Origin: Hibiscus mutabilis
Taxonomy: Eukaryota; Streptophyta; Magnoliopsida; Malvales; Malvaceae
Reading direction: 5' to 3'
DNA length: 64,000 nucleotides
Assembly: GCA_019671005.1 (NCBI GenBank)
Contig: CM033718.1
Coordinates: 22,138,014 to 22,202,013, forward strand
Each line of letters opens with the position of its first letter. Position 1 is the first letter of the stretch. A model generated the notes under the pieces. That model saw only the letters and a list, made by a program, of their open reading frames with translations. It ran no database searches and was not told the origin of the DNA. This document shows positions 1-11,600 of the stretch, one piece after another. The position numbers were made by a program, and so were the translations under genes.

Positions 1-269
1 TCTTGAAGTCTAGACTATTCTAATGGATAGATGATGTTAATTCAATGAATCTAATTGGTACGAATGCTGCGCATATAGGTAAGATTGTATTGAGAACTTG
101 ATTCTAGATAACAAATGAAATAGAATGTTAATATGTGAAGAATGAAACTAGCTAAATAGATGAATTAATTAATGGGTAGTGTTCGAATAGTGGCTTATTC
201 CTTAAGTAAATGAGTGAGTTTGATTCTAGTGGTTGAATGAACTAAATTGCCTATAGGTAATATATTAAG
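1..269. other. AT-rich sequence, no feature seen
   Basis: No open frame, repeat or terminal motif is evident here. It lies downstream (minus-strand sense) of the transposon-protein remnant and is probably the rest of the same decayed element. Confidence 0.4.
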
Positions 270-742
270 CTAAGTTAAATGGAAATTTTTTAATTGGCCC
301 TGAATTTCACGATTGTCTCGTCTAGTTTTCTCGTCGTAACGCTCCTTGCTCCTAACCCAGGCGAGGTGCGTTACAGCAACAACCTCAAACCTATCTTGGT
401 TATAAATACACCGGGCATTTGTATAAAAAATAAGGACAAGGTTTCGGTATAAAATCTCGGGTATGCTTAAAAAAGTCATAAACTTCCATTTATGCATAAG
501 CTCAAGGTATTTGAATTTAAATCTTTCTGAAGATAAAAAAGGAATTGAAACAATACGCTCATAGCGAATTTTATAACCTTGGTATTGTTTAAAATGAGCT
601 ATTGCATGTGGAAAACGAGGTTCATTAAAACAATTTTGAAAAATATAGGTGAGGTTGGGTTTTGTACCATCGTTTTCGGAATTGGAATTAGGATTTGAGG
701 AACTAGACCTGATTTCTCTTCTTTGTCTTTCTTAGGTGCCAT
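270..742 (-). pseudogene. Plant transposon-protein N-terminal remnant
   Basis: On the minus strand an ATG at 742 opens with MAPKK. After a one-base frameshift in an A-rich run near 727-733 a second frame stays open to the stop at 270. It begins with a Ser/Asn-rich stretch and continues through FNEPRFPHAIAHFKQYQG, RYERIVSIPFLSSERF and FLSIPEILYRNLV. This layout matches the N-terminal half of the large plant family annotated 'putative plant transposon protein' (Pfam Transposase_32, from memory), found inside LTR elements. The domain core seen at 50290-51351 (WVREFY, GRAI, DANVINTFYG) is missing, so the gene is truncated as well as frameshifted. Its biochemical function is not established, despite the family name. 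Confidence 0.55.
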
Positions 743-1204
743 GATAAAAACTTGAAATCAAAATCAAACCACAAAAAAACAAATGTATGCAAAATCATCA
801 CATTCGATCCAATGTAAAATCCAATGATCAAGGTATTGTAAAAAATATAGTATTTAAAATCATATACAAGTATAAAAAGGATTTTTGGTAAAATAAAGTT
901 TGAAAATAGTGTTGAAAAACATAAAATATAATTTTATATTCGAACAAAAAAATTCAATTTTTGAGAAACTTTCACAAAATCTTTGAAAAACATGTTATAT
1001 AAATACTAGATATACAAATTTGAAACAAAAATAGTGTATAAATAAGAACAAAATTAAAAAATAAAGAAAAGAAGTTTATACCTTGAATATGGGACTGGGG
1101 ATGAATGTGGAGATGATGCACAAACTTGATGATTTTGCTTAGGTTTGATGAGAAAACCAAAAGCCCTCAAAATATTTTGATGATTTGTGAAAAATCAAAG
1201 AGAT

Positions 1205-1475
1205 TTGAGAGGTTTTTATAGGAGAAAACGTATCTAGGGTTTGAGAGAAAAGTAGAGTTTGATTTAAAGTTGAAAATCCTCTTTTAATGCCCTTTTAACT
1301 CTCTAGCGGCTACGCGTATCGATATGCCATGTTTGTGTATCGAAACACTATACCGAAATGATTTTTAGCCGTTACGATACTTGACCCTGTACCGATACAT
1401 GTTAAACTATACCGAAACTGTCTCAAGATACTCGTACCGATACACGATATCCTCTATTGATACCCCTGAGCCAAA
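1205..1475 (-). promoter_or_regulatory. TATA box plus GTATCGATAC-type word cluster
   Basis: A minus-strand TATAAAAACC lies at 1211-1220. Immediately upstream in that sense (1313-1470) are about eight variants of a GTATCGATAC or GTACCGATAC word, for example at 1316-1328. The gene remnant at 270-742 lies downstream, so this looks like its promoter or LTR. The same TATA-then-cluster order recurs in the Copia LTRs at 15514-16772 and 43614-44859, although the surrounding sequence does not align. The interval 743-1204 holds only AT-rich sequence, probably a 5' leader. Confidence 0.4.
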
Positions 1476-1719
1476 AATTTCATTTTTACTGCAAGGTGCT
1501 CAAAATTTTGATTTTACTCGAATCGAAATGCATGAAAATGATATGTGAACATCATGTATGATCAAAAACAGATGCATAGTCTCCCTAGCAACAAGCAAGG
1601 ATGCATAAAGGAGCAAAAACACATAAGCAATGAGATCAACCAAATTCAAGCAATTTTAGACAGTAAAAAGGTTCTAAGGTTCAAGGTAGGCTAGTCAAAC
1701 CTAACTCTCTCCTAAGAGA

Positions 1720-2023
1720 CTAACAACGCTCTTTGTCTAAAGGTTTGATAAAGATATTCACTAATTGGTTCAAGGTGTCTACATATTCTAGAACAACATT
1801 ATTTTTCAAGACATGATCTCTAATGAAATGATATCTTATCTTTATTTGCTTGGTTCTAGAATGTTGGACGAGATTCTTAGTGAGACATATGGCACTAGTG
1901 TTGTCACACTTAAGAGGGATGGTACCTACATCAATTCCATAATCTAAAATTTGTTGCTTCATCCAAAGGATTTGAGCACAACAACTTCCGGCCAATATGT
2001 ATTCTACTTCGGTGGTAGATAAT
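1720..2023 (-). pseudogene. Copia RNase H C-terminal part
   Basis: The minus-strand frame reads STTEVEYILAGSCC, then KCDNTSAICLTKN, then HIRDHV-like and DKERC motifs before a stop. These are the conserved end of Copia RNase H: the E-Y/A-S block, the CDN-S-A block that carries a catalytic Asp, and the H-I-R-H-F-D-like tail. The frame continues exactly from 7489-7654 once element A and one TSD copy are ignored. Sequence below 1720 to about 1500 is the 3' untranslated part. Confidence 0.8.
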
Positions 2024-2028
2024 GCTAC

Positions 2029-5000
2029 TGTAACATCCCCAAAATAGGCTTAGAAGTATGCTATATTTGGATCACTTGAGATTTATGGTGTGAAAGTGTT
2101 ACCTATGATTTTAGTTGAGGGTAAGTGACCAATTTAAAATAAGAAATTATAATGCCCCAGAATACGACTTAGAAATTCTGATGTTAAATCGAATGTGATT
2201 CAAATTGACGGAGATTTTTCCTTAGAATTAATAATTAGAAGTTCAGGGACTAAATTGGAATCATAAACAAGATGGAGAGTTATTTAAGAAAGGACAAAAT
2301 AGAATTTTGTGAAAGCTTTAGAGCTTGCATGTAAATCAAGTCTTAAAGCAAGGGCTTGTACACTTGTAACCAATGGAGAATGGCAAATGTGTAGGGAGGA
2401 TTAATTCTCGGTAATAAGGGTTAAGAAAGATGAAATTTTTTTTATCATCCTCCTCCACTTTCCTTTCATCCATAGCCGAACCTTATGCTTAGGAAGAAAG
2501 AGAGAGCTTAAATCAAGTTGCAAAAATGGAGGATGGAGCTTGATTCGATCCACATTTTTGAACCACCTTTGAAAAGCCTGGGAAAGAAGGTGAAAACATT
2601 TCCCTTTTCCTTTTATTTGAATACTATTTGGATGATATGCATGATAAGATTACTATGCCTATATGATTTTTTACAACATAGTTAACATGGTTAATGTGTT
2701 TGATAGTAGCTTTTCTTGCCTTAATTGTTGAAGATTGAGTGTTCGGATGATAAACTTGTTAAATAAGTAAAATATGCTAGCTTCTTGGTAAAGTCACTTT
2801 GCTATTGGAATTTGTTGTGGTTGTTTGCACCTTGAGGAAATTAGTTAGAACAGTTTTGTAAACAAATTAAATATTTAGTAGACTGTTCGAATGTAGTAGG
2901 TGTTGAGTTCATATGTTGTGCAACCCTTGTAGCATGTGTCGAATTAGCCATGTTAATTGAAAGGAAAGTAAAGATAATTGAGTATGATATATTCGAATGT
3001 GTTCTTATTTGTATGCATATGATGCTAAAATTTGAATTAGAAGTTATTTTTGTTAATACACCTATTGGAGATCAGCCTTGGAGAATACATATATATTCGA
3101 GTATATAAGGAAGTGGGGGCTGTTTTATAATGCTGGAAAAATAGGGGGCTGCATTACACTAAAATAGGGACTGATTTGTATTAATTAGAGGTTGGATCTA
3201 AATTAATAAGGGCTGATTTGCAAGTCTGGAAACAAGTATTGTTTTGAAATAAATAAAGGTTGTTTTGTAATTGTTTATGTACTGTTTTGCAATTTAGTTG
3301 GGGGCTGCTACATATGAACTAAACTTGGAAAATGTTTTGCAATGAAATGGGATTGTTTTAACATTGTTAAGGGACTGTTTTTGTACCTAAGTGGACTGTT
3401 TTGAACATCATATGTATGCACATGAAAATTGGGACTATTTTGGCATGAATAAGTAACCAATGGACTGTTTTGAGTGAATTACATGTATACATGCTAATTA
3501 GACAGATTGGAGTGATCAAATGTGTATGAATATAAGCTACCATGTTTGGTGTATGTTGGAAAGATTGAATTTATTCTAATATATAGTTATATTCTTGTTA
3601 TATTTAGACCAAGAAGAAGCTAGGAAGGATTTGGGTAGGTAGCAAGTTTTGATTAAGGATTCGGGTATCTCGTAACTTCGAGATAAGAGGTGAGTATAGA
3701 TAAAGTCTCGGGAGGGGCTAATAACCTTCCCGAGCAATTCTTTCTTGTAATGATTGCTTTAATTTGCTTAAGTTATTTATATGGATATGCAAGCTTGGAT
3801 GCAAGGTATATGCTATCCTAAAAGTAGTATTCTATTATATGCAATTCTGATTAAAAGCATGATTACAATTGAATTGTTTAAATGTAAGGAATGTTTGTAT
3901 GATTCGAATGATGATTATGAATAAGCTATAATTGTTTGTGAAAGGATAAAGGCATATTGAACATGCAAAATTCTGTATAATCGGGATAGATTGAATACAT
4001 TGAATATTATGAATGAATTGAGGCATGGAAATCACATGTGGTGATCATGCAAAAATGTATACCCTTATTGAAGGGAGAATGAAATCCTTGAGAGGATATA
4101 TTGATATAGAGCTATGCTCATTATTATTAATAAATGAAAGAAATATGTTAAAGCCTTGGTTTCGAGTCAGTCTTAGGTATAGTTGGCATGCCATAGAGTC
4201 CATAAAGCTCAGTGTCGGGGTGGACTACGGTCTGGGACAGTGGTCCCTATTTGGCGACAGTATGAGAGAAGTGTGTGGTCACTTGGCCACAGTAGGAGGG
4301 AATGACCGGTACTGCGAGTACCATTTTATGGGTGACAGTTGGTTGGGGATTCGTGTACTTGGGCTGAATGTTTGATTCTCAAGGCTATATTAAAAGAAAA
4401 CATTGATTATAAATTAAAGTGATGAAAAAACGTGATAACTTGGTTAAGAAGTAATATGTTTCTAATCAAACTTGAATACTTCCTTATTTGAGATATATGC
4501 CTTGAATGAAAATAAAGACGCTAGTATGACTTGGTTGATCAATTATACATGCTAAAAGAACTGTTTTGGTAACTCGTGAGAAAAGTATGTGATATGTATG
4601 ATAAGTATGTTCTGATAACTTTGATAAGAAAGTATGCCTATGGGATAATATTTTTAATGGTATATGATAAGTAATTCATGCTTAAAATATAATATGTTAC
4701 AATACTAAACAGTACAGACTGATTTGGATCACATATATGTATGGTCTTGAAATGTGGTTGCTTGGTATATAAACAAGCATAATTAAGACTGATTTGGATT
4801 TTATTTCTGTAACTCTTGTATATTTTCTTGGTTTACGGTACAAGCCTTGATAGAATGCTTGTTTGTACATATATTGTGTCCAAAATATTGGTTGTTAAAT
4901 AATAAACTTATAACTAAATCTATGAAGGAGTGTAAAAGGTTTCTTAACAAGTAATTTGTTTTTAATAAGACTTAAGTGCCTCCTTAGTGAAAATATATGT

Positions 5001-7483
5001 TTAGGTTGGAAGTTTTTATGTGTTAACAAAATAGGTTGAATGCTTATACTGTTGTGGATTGAAAATACATGTTCCTTGGTTTATCTTAGTCGAATGGCTT
5101 ACTTTAAATAACAAGTACCTCGTTTTAATTTGGGTTTATCATGACCACTTATGGAACAACCTCACATGTTTTGTATGTCAAGTATAACTAAAGGAAGATT
5201 TTAATCATAATGGTGAACATGCATAAGTAAGAGGTTGTCTTGAAGATACAAGTTTATATTATTAAGCCTAAGCATTGTATTGAGTAAATACAAGCTCTTA
5301 ATGGACTGGTTTAATCTTGTAATTGTGTGTACATGTAAATGAATTTGCTTTGCTGGAAATAGAGTCTTAATGGGCTGGTTTGATCTTGTAAATGTGTATT
5401 AATGTCTAAGGACTGTCTTGAATTAAAAGAAATTGAATACATATGGACTTTTTTGGAAGTATAAAAGTATGCATAAGTTTTAAGAACCAAATTTGGGTAT
5501 AATATAAAGTATATGGACTGTTTTGGAAGTATAAAAGTATGCATATGTTTTAAGAACCAAATTTGGGTATGATATAAAGTATATGGACTGTTTTTGGAAG
5601 TATAAAAGTATGCATATGTTTTAAGAACCAAATTTGGGTATAATATAAAGTATGTGGACTGTTTTGGAAGTATAAAAGTATGCATATATTTTGAGAACCA
5701 AATTTGGATACAGTATAAAGTTTATGGACTGCTTTGGTAGTCTAAGTGTATACACATGTTTTTGGGATAGAATTGTATATAAAATAAATATACATGGGCT
5801 GCTTGAATGTATAAATGTAAATACGGGTATGTGGACAGTTTGAATTAATATATAAGAGATCTAGGTTGTTTCGAATTCATATAAATGAATACTCGTGCAT
5901 TAGAGGTACTGTTAGAGGTTTAAACAAGTGTGGTGTTAATAAAATTGATTACTTGATTATCAAGACATTGCTAAAAAATGGAAATAGGAAATACCAAAGT
6001 AAATTAAGGAATACGTTGAACAAATATATGAAGAGTAGTCAATGTCTACGATATGCTTTGCTATGTCATGCTTGTTTATGATAAATGTGTTTACTGCCTT
6101 GCATGACAAGAAACCCATGACTATGAAATATTTTGTAATGCATATTATGTTGTCTTATGGGACAAGAAATGCTTGTTTATGAGTCACTAATAAATCAATT
6201 GAAGTGTTATGAATGGAGTCTCGATGTTATGTTGTGTGATTGTGTGATCGCCTTGGTTCTATTATGGACCTTATTTAATTGATGAAAGAATAGAAATAAT
6301 CTATATATGGACTATTATAATGTTTTCGAATTATAATACTACCTCACTAAGCGTTAGCTTACTCTATGCTTTCATCACCTTTCAGGGTACCAATGTTCCT
6401 AAATATCTATCGGTTTAGGATGGGATCAAAAGTGTTAGGAAGTACGTTTGTAACTTCTTAAGCACTCCTAGATGGTGGCACGTGATTGTTATGTAGACAT
6501 TATGCATTTACGAGTATCTTTGATTATATATGTATTTATATAATGCTCTGAGGAGCGTTCTAAGTTGTAATGGGCCTTTATATCTATATTATTTGGCTGC
6601 TTGCTTATTAAGTTGATGTAGTTGGTATGGTTGTTGGTTGCTTAGAAAGCTATATGTGTTGTAAGCTGTTGAACCATCATGATTTCGTGCATTGCTTGTT
6701 AGATATATCATGTTAGATCTTAAGCTCATGCTCTTGTTAATATAGTTGCTGCATAAAGGCTCTCTCTCTCTATATATATATATATATAATGAATGGTTGG
6801 AACCTCATTTGTGATTCTAAAGCTTTTTGATATGTCAGCTTTTAGATTGATAAGTTCGGTAATCAATTGATAAGATAGTTTCATTCAGGAAAATGGTAAT
6901 CTAATATGACAAATGTAAGGGTTGCAAGTGTTCGAACACTTAATGTATCTTAGTGGTCTACCACGTGTTATATTTTGGTAGTTTTAATTTGGTATCTTTG
7001 ACCTGTTGAAATGATGACTAGAATTTGAAATCTAATAAGTTAAGCTAAGCAAGAATATGAATGAATTAAAGATTCTTTTAATTGGAATCTAATATAATGG
7101 TTATTGCTTAACTTCATGTTGGTCCTTCTTTGGTGAGGGCATGAGCAAGTTATCTTGTGATCACTATAATTAAATATACAAGACTTTTAATGAAAAGAAA
7201 ATTTTTAAGATACTTATGAGAGTAATTTATCTGTATAGGCCTTTGTATGTCTGATTGTTGTCTAGTGATTGAAGAATGTGGTTTAATATTGTATTTTGGT
7301 TTGATCAGATGTATAAGCTAAAATTTGATCTCTGGAGTAAACATTCAAAAAGGTTTTAAATTACCCTGTTTTTTAGAGCGTATTCAATCTTTTTGTACTA
7401 AGTTATTCAAGAAAATTGTTTGAGTTTGTTTGTAAAACACTTCCTAGTTCAGTTTACTCCTGAACCGGGTTAGGGGTGTTATA
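2029..7483 (+). mobile_element. Element A: non-coding TGTAA-type LTR-like element
   Basis: The element begins TGTAACATCCCC and ends GGGGTGTTATA, with the perfect 5-bp TSD GCTAC at 2024-2028 and 7484-7488. It sits inside the Copia RNase H gene, whose reading frame is restored by its removal. The last base is mutated from CA to TA. At 5455 bp it has no internal LTR pair, so it is probably a very long solo LTR or a large non-autonomous (LARD-like) element. Landmarks are a donor-like GGTGAGTATAGAT at 3689, GGCATGCCATAG at 4185-4196, a GGACTGTTTTG word array (3110-3480 and 5400-5860), a 70-bp tandem array (5442-5790), CTCACTAAGCGTTA at 6343 with an acceptor-like TTTCAG ending at 6385, and a (CT)n(TA)n tract near 6760-6788. 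No coding capacity is recognised; the 116-codon frame at 4025-4375 overlaps conserved non-coding blocks. Confidence 0.8.
5442..5790. repeat. 70-71 bp tandem repeat array
   Basis: Four full copies start at 5442, 5512, 5582 and 5653, and a degenerating fifth starts at 5724. Each begins TATGGACTGTTTTGG and includes AAGAACCAAATTTGG. Copies differ by a few substitutions, and one extra T in copy 3 changes the period from 70 to 71. The array lies in the right half of element A. It supports a 124-codon minus-strand frame (5311-5685) that is an artefact of the repeat. Confidence 0.9.
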
Positions 7484-7488
7484 GCTAC

Positions 7489-8174
7489 ACTATTTTGTTT
7501 CTTTGAAAACTATGATATGAGCATACTACCTAGGAATTGACAAGTACTGGTGGTACTTTTTCTATCTATCTTACAACCTCCATAATCTGCATTCGAATAA
7601 GCATGCAAATCAAACTGAATAAGCATGCAAATCAAAGGAGGAATCTCTAGGATACTAAAGGCCTAAACAAGGTGTGTCTCTAAGGTATCTAAAAATTCTC
7701 TTAACGACTATAAGGTGTGATTCTCTAGGACTGGCTTGAAATATAGCATACAAGCAAACACTAAACATAATATATGGTCTACTTGTGGTAAGATAAAGCA
7801 AAGATCCAATCATAGAGCAATAAATCTTTAAATCAATACACTTACCTCTTTCATCTTTGTCAAGCTTTGTAGAAGAGCTCATTGGTGTGGCTTGAGGTTT
7901 CACATTCTCCAAGCCAAACTTCTTGAGCATGTCCTTGATGTAATTAGCTTGATTTATGAAGATGTCATCCTTCCTTTCTTTGATTTGGAGTCCCAAAAAG
8001 AATGAGAGCTCCCCCATCATGCTTATCTCAAACTCACCTTGCATCAACTTAGCAAACTTTTGGCAAAGCAATTCATTAGTAGAACCCAAAATTATATCAT
8101 CAACATAAATTTAAACTGCTAAAATGTCTTTGCCTTTTCTTTTAATGAAGAGTGTAGTGTCCACCTTTCTTTTT
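7489..8174 (-). pseudogene. Copia reverse transcriptase (YVDD part) and RNase H start
   Basis: On the minus strand the catalytic YVDD is encoded at 8096-8107. It is followed by GELSFFLGLQIKERKDDIF, the TPMSSSTKLDKDE block and the MIGSLLYLTTSRP segment, all hallmarks of the C-terminal half of Copia RT. It runs on into the RNase H start (SKKQNSVA near 7489). An in-frame TAA at 8111-8113 lies just upstream of YVDD, at a codon normally CAA-like, so full-length translation is blocked. The YVDD itself is intact. Insertion A separates this segment from the RNase H end at 1720-2023. Confidence 0.85.
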
Positions 8175-8638
8175 TCAAAATTTTTCAATTAGAAAAGTTG
8201 ATAATCTTTCATACCAAACTCTAGGAGCTTGTTTCAAACCATATAAAGCTTTTGAAAGTTTGAAAACATGGTTTGGATATTTTGGATCTTCAAAACCGGG
8301 TGGTTGTTCTACATACACTTCTTCATTAATAAAACCATTTAGAAAATCTATTTTTACATCACTTTGAAAAGGCTTGAATTCATGATAACATGCAAATGCA
8401 AGAAGCATCATAATGGCTTCCATTCTAGCTATGGTGCATAGGTTTCACCAAAATCGATTACTTCCTCTTGAGTGTAACCTTGAGCAACAAGTCTAGTCTT
8501 GTCCCTCACTATGTTACCACGCTCATCTAGTTTGTTACTAGAAACCCATTTAGTTCCTATGGTAGACTTATTACTAGGCCTATCAACTAATGTACGCACT
8601 TGACTTCTCTCAAATTGATTTAATTCCTCTTGCATAGC
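8175..8638 (-). pseudogene. Copia reverse transcriptase N-terminal part
   Basis: The frame shows MQEELNQFERSQV, KWVSSNKLDERGN, RLVAQGYTQEE, then FQSDVKIDFLNG, VYVEQPPGFEDP and KALYGLKQAPRVWYERL. These are the standard Copia RT blocks. The first catalytic Asp is in QSDVK, where QMDVKSAFLNG is usual, so the Asp is kept while neighbours have changed. A frameshift near 8424-8428 breaks the frame. The segment joins 12148-12813 in frame across insertion B. Confidence 0.85.
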
Positions 8639-8643
8639 CAATA

Positions 8644-11600
8644 TGTAATGCCTCGAAAAATTGGTTAGAAGATTCGGGTGAATTATAATAATCGGGTTAG
8701 AATTTTTGGATAGGCTTTGGCTAATTAATTAATTCTAGAAAATAATTTGGTTAATTAAATTGCTTTTCGATAAATTTATTGTGGCAGGTATTTGTGAAAA
8801 ATATATTTAATGAATTTAATAAAGGATGAAATTGAGTTTGGGTAATTTTAAAGGAGTTGTTTTAATATTAATTAAATGGTGACTATTTTACAAAAGGTTG
8901 TAAAATATTAATAATGACATTTTTGTAAAAATAATTAAAGTGGTGGTTTTATAGGATTATTTGACCCGTTTATTAAATAAGAAATTTACTATCTATTTCC
9001 AATTAGAATTTGATGACGGTTATTATTTTTTGAAGAAAGAAATTTTTGCCTAAACTTATCTCTCATTTTCTCTCAATATTCTCCCAAACAAAATTTTAGT
9101 TTTCTTTGATTTTCTTATCCAATTTCTAGTCATTTTCTTTCTAAACTATTTCTAATCAATAGCCACACAATAGATTTTGATTTCTCTTATCTTGTTCAAT
9201 GGATTTCACGTTGGAAAATTTGAGGAGCAAATTTCATTTTTCAATTTATTTGGGTAAGCTTTGATTTTCTAATGATCTCCTAATTATTTTGTGTTGATTT
9301 TCTATCAACTCCATTGTCTTTTGATGTTAAAATGAATTTTAATTGATTGATTTAATTTATAGATGCTAAAGAGTGAATTATGATTTGATAGATGAAATCT
9401 AAATGTTTTAATTGAATTATTTGATCAAGTGTGTTTTGGATATGTTCGATAAAATTCATGAAGGGTAATAAGGAGTGTTCAAAACAGGGGGTTGCCCTGC
9501 CCTTCGAACCTTATGCGCTAGGCGCAATTGTTGGGAAATTGGGTTTGGGTTCTGCGTGTAATGGCTGTTGCGAACCTGGGCACATGTGTAGTGTTTTACA
9601 TGCAGAAAGAAGAGGGAAATCGGTTTTAGAAGTAGCTGAAATCGAGTATTTGATCCGGACAACGTTATTATACGTGTCGAAAGGCTGTTTTGGGTTTTGG
9701 TTCGAAATTGTGACTTGTGGTGGTGGTGCTATAATAAATTAGTTATTTTAGTGTGGTCAAATTTATATTGGCCTTTGTATTTTTTGTGGAAGATGACAAG
9801 TGTTCGGACGTGGTTCGGTTTAGGCGTCAAGGCGTTCGCGTCGAGTTGTTGGCGATAAGGCGATATCAAGTTGGTGAGTATAAATGGTTTTAAAAGCTTT
9901 TCAAAGGTTTGAAAGCAAGGTTCAGGAGTTTAGATTAAGCTTGAAACGCTAATCTAAGCTTAGAAGTAAGTATGGAAGAATTCGCTCTCGGTTTTCGATT
10001 TTCCCATTGTTTTGTTAAATCATGCTCATGTTTCGAATATGGATTTGTTACCTATTGTTTATGCATGTTTTGAGAATTAAGAAATGATGCAAATGATCCC
10101 ATGAGATTGATTTATGACTTTTAAAAGAGATTATATCATGTTGAGAAAATGTTATGCATTGTTAATTGCTTTGAAATGAGATGAAGAAAATGGTTTATGT
10201 TTATGCATAAGAAACTAGTAAGGTAACATGGTTTTAATGTGCATATTGGCATGTGGTTGAGATTAAATGATTGTCAGATATAATTGGTTGACCAATAGAA
10301 TTAAGGTGCACTATAAAATGTAAAAATCGATCGTGAGACAAATTCTTCGGTTACACAATAAGGGTAGATTCTATTGTGTTGAGAAGTGATATGGGTAGAT
10401 TCTATCACATACAGGCAATATGGGTAGATTTCATCCCCACTGAAGTGAGACAATGGTGAGGGTAGATTTCACCATGAGACTTGATGGGGGTAGTGTCATC
10501 AAGGAATCCACATATCCGAACATGTATGGGTAAGGGTAGTGTTATCCAAGGATAGGGGTAGATTCTATCCAGATCACTTGTTATACCAATATATGAGATG
10601 TACATGTATCATAGTTTTTAAATGGTTTTGTATAATGTGATTTACACATGAGATTGTATTTGAGCTTTGCTAAGTGATGAGCATGCTTGAGAAGTTTAAA
10701 TGAGATTTGTATTATGGTTAATGCATGAGATTTATGATACATGTTTAACAAATGTTTTGAATTTGCTTTGAAAAGAGATTTCAAGCATAAGAAGATTTGA
10801 GCATGATGTTAGAGAGTTGTTTTGAGAAATGCTTTGGTTTGAGTAAGCTTGAGAATTGAGAAAAGTGTTTTGATGCATAAGGTTGTTATGGATGATTTGT
10901 TTTGGAGTAAATGATAAATTGCTTTGCATTATTTAAGCATGTTTTATATAAATATCTTGAGAATGAAAGGATCATTATGAAAGCATAAGACATATATTTT
11001 GAATAAGTTTGTTCTATTTGAATACTTTGAAAATAATGTGTTTGGCTTGTTTATATATGGGTTCCTAATAACGGTTTTGGTTTCAAAAATGCATTGACGT
11101 TTTGCCCTTTTTAAGAGCACTCACTAGGCATTATATGCTTACTCTTTCTTTTTTTTCGTCAATGCAGCGAAATAAGCAAGTGCAGGGGTCGTGGTTCGAG
11201 GCAATGAGTGATTCCAAGACAACCGTATTTAAAGAGTATGTTATAGCAACATTATTTTTTGTAATAAGGCAATGTGAGAAAAATATTGGGAGGAATAGTT
11301 TATTGAAGTTATGATAACTTGTTTGATTTTACAAAATGTTAGATGACGGTTGTATTTAATGATTTAATTTGTTAGGAAGCATGCCTCTAGATTACTTGTA
11401 TAAATATGAATTGTGTTAATTAATTGGTATGTATTTATTTGAGCTTATATGTTTAATAGTGTTATAATATAAGAAGCATGATTAATGTTGTTGTAAATAA
11501 GTGGTTAAGTTGTGTTGGAATTCGAATTCCCAAAATGCATTGGATGCAGCTCGTGTATTGTAATGGCTGGTGGATCATTTTGGTTAATAGATTTTACCGA

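Noticed and set aside
4025..4375. 116-codon plus-strand frame
   Set aside because: It lies in the conserved non-coding blocks of element A, shows no family motif, and element D carries the same blocks on the other strand without the frame.
5311..5685. 124-codon repetitive minus-strand frame
   Set aside because: It is generated by the 70-bp tandem array, which changes frame at each unit.
9431..9742. 103-codon plus-strand frame in element B
   Set aside because: There is no recognisable domain and no homologous frame in the sister elements; it is a chance frame in a GC-richer patch.
10353..10570. CRISPR-like repeat array
   Set aside because: Spacing is irregular, the repeats are about 9-11 bases, the DNA is plant nuclear and there are no cas genes. 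It is better described as constant-loop hairpins.
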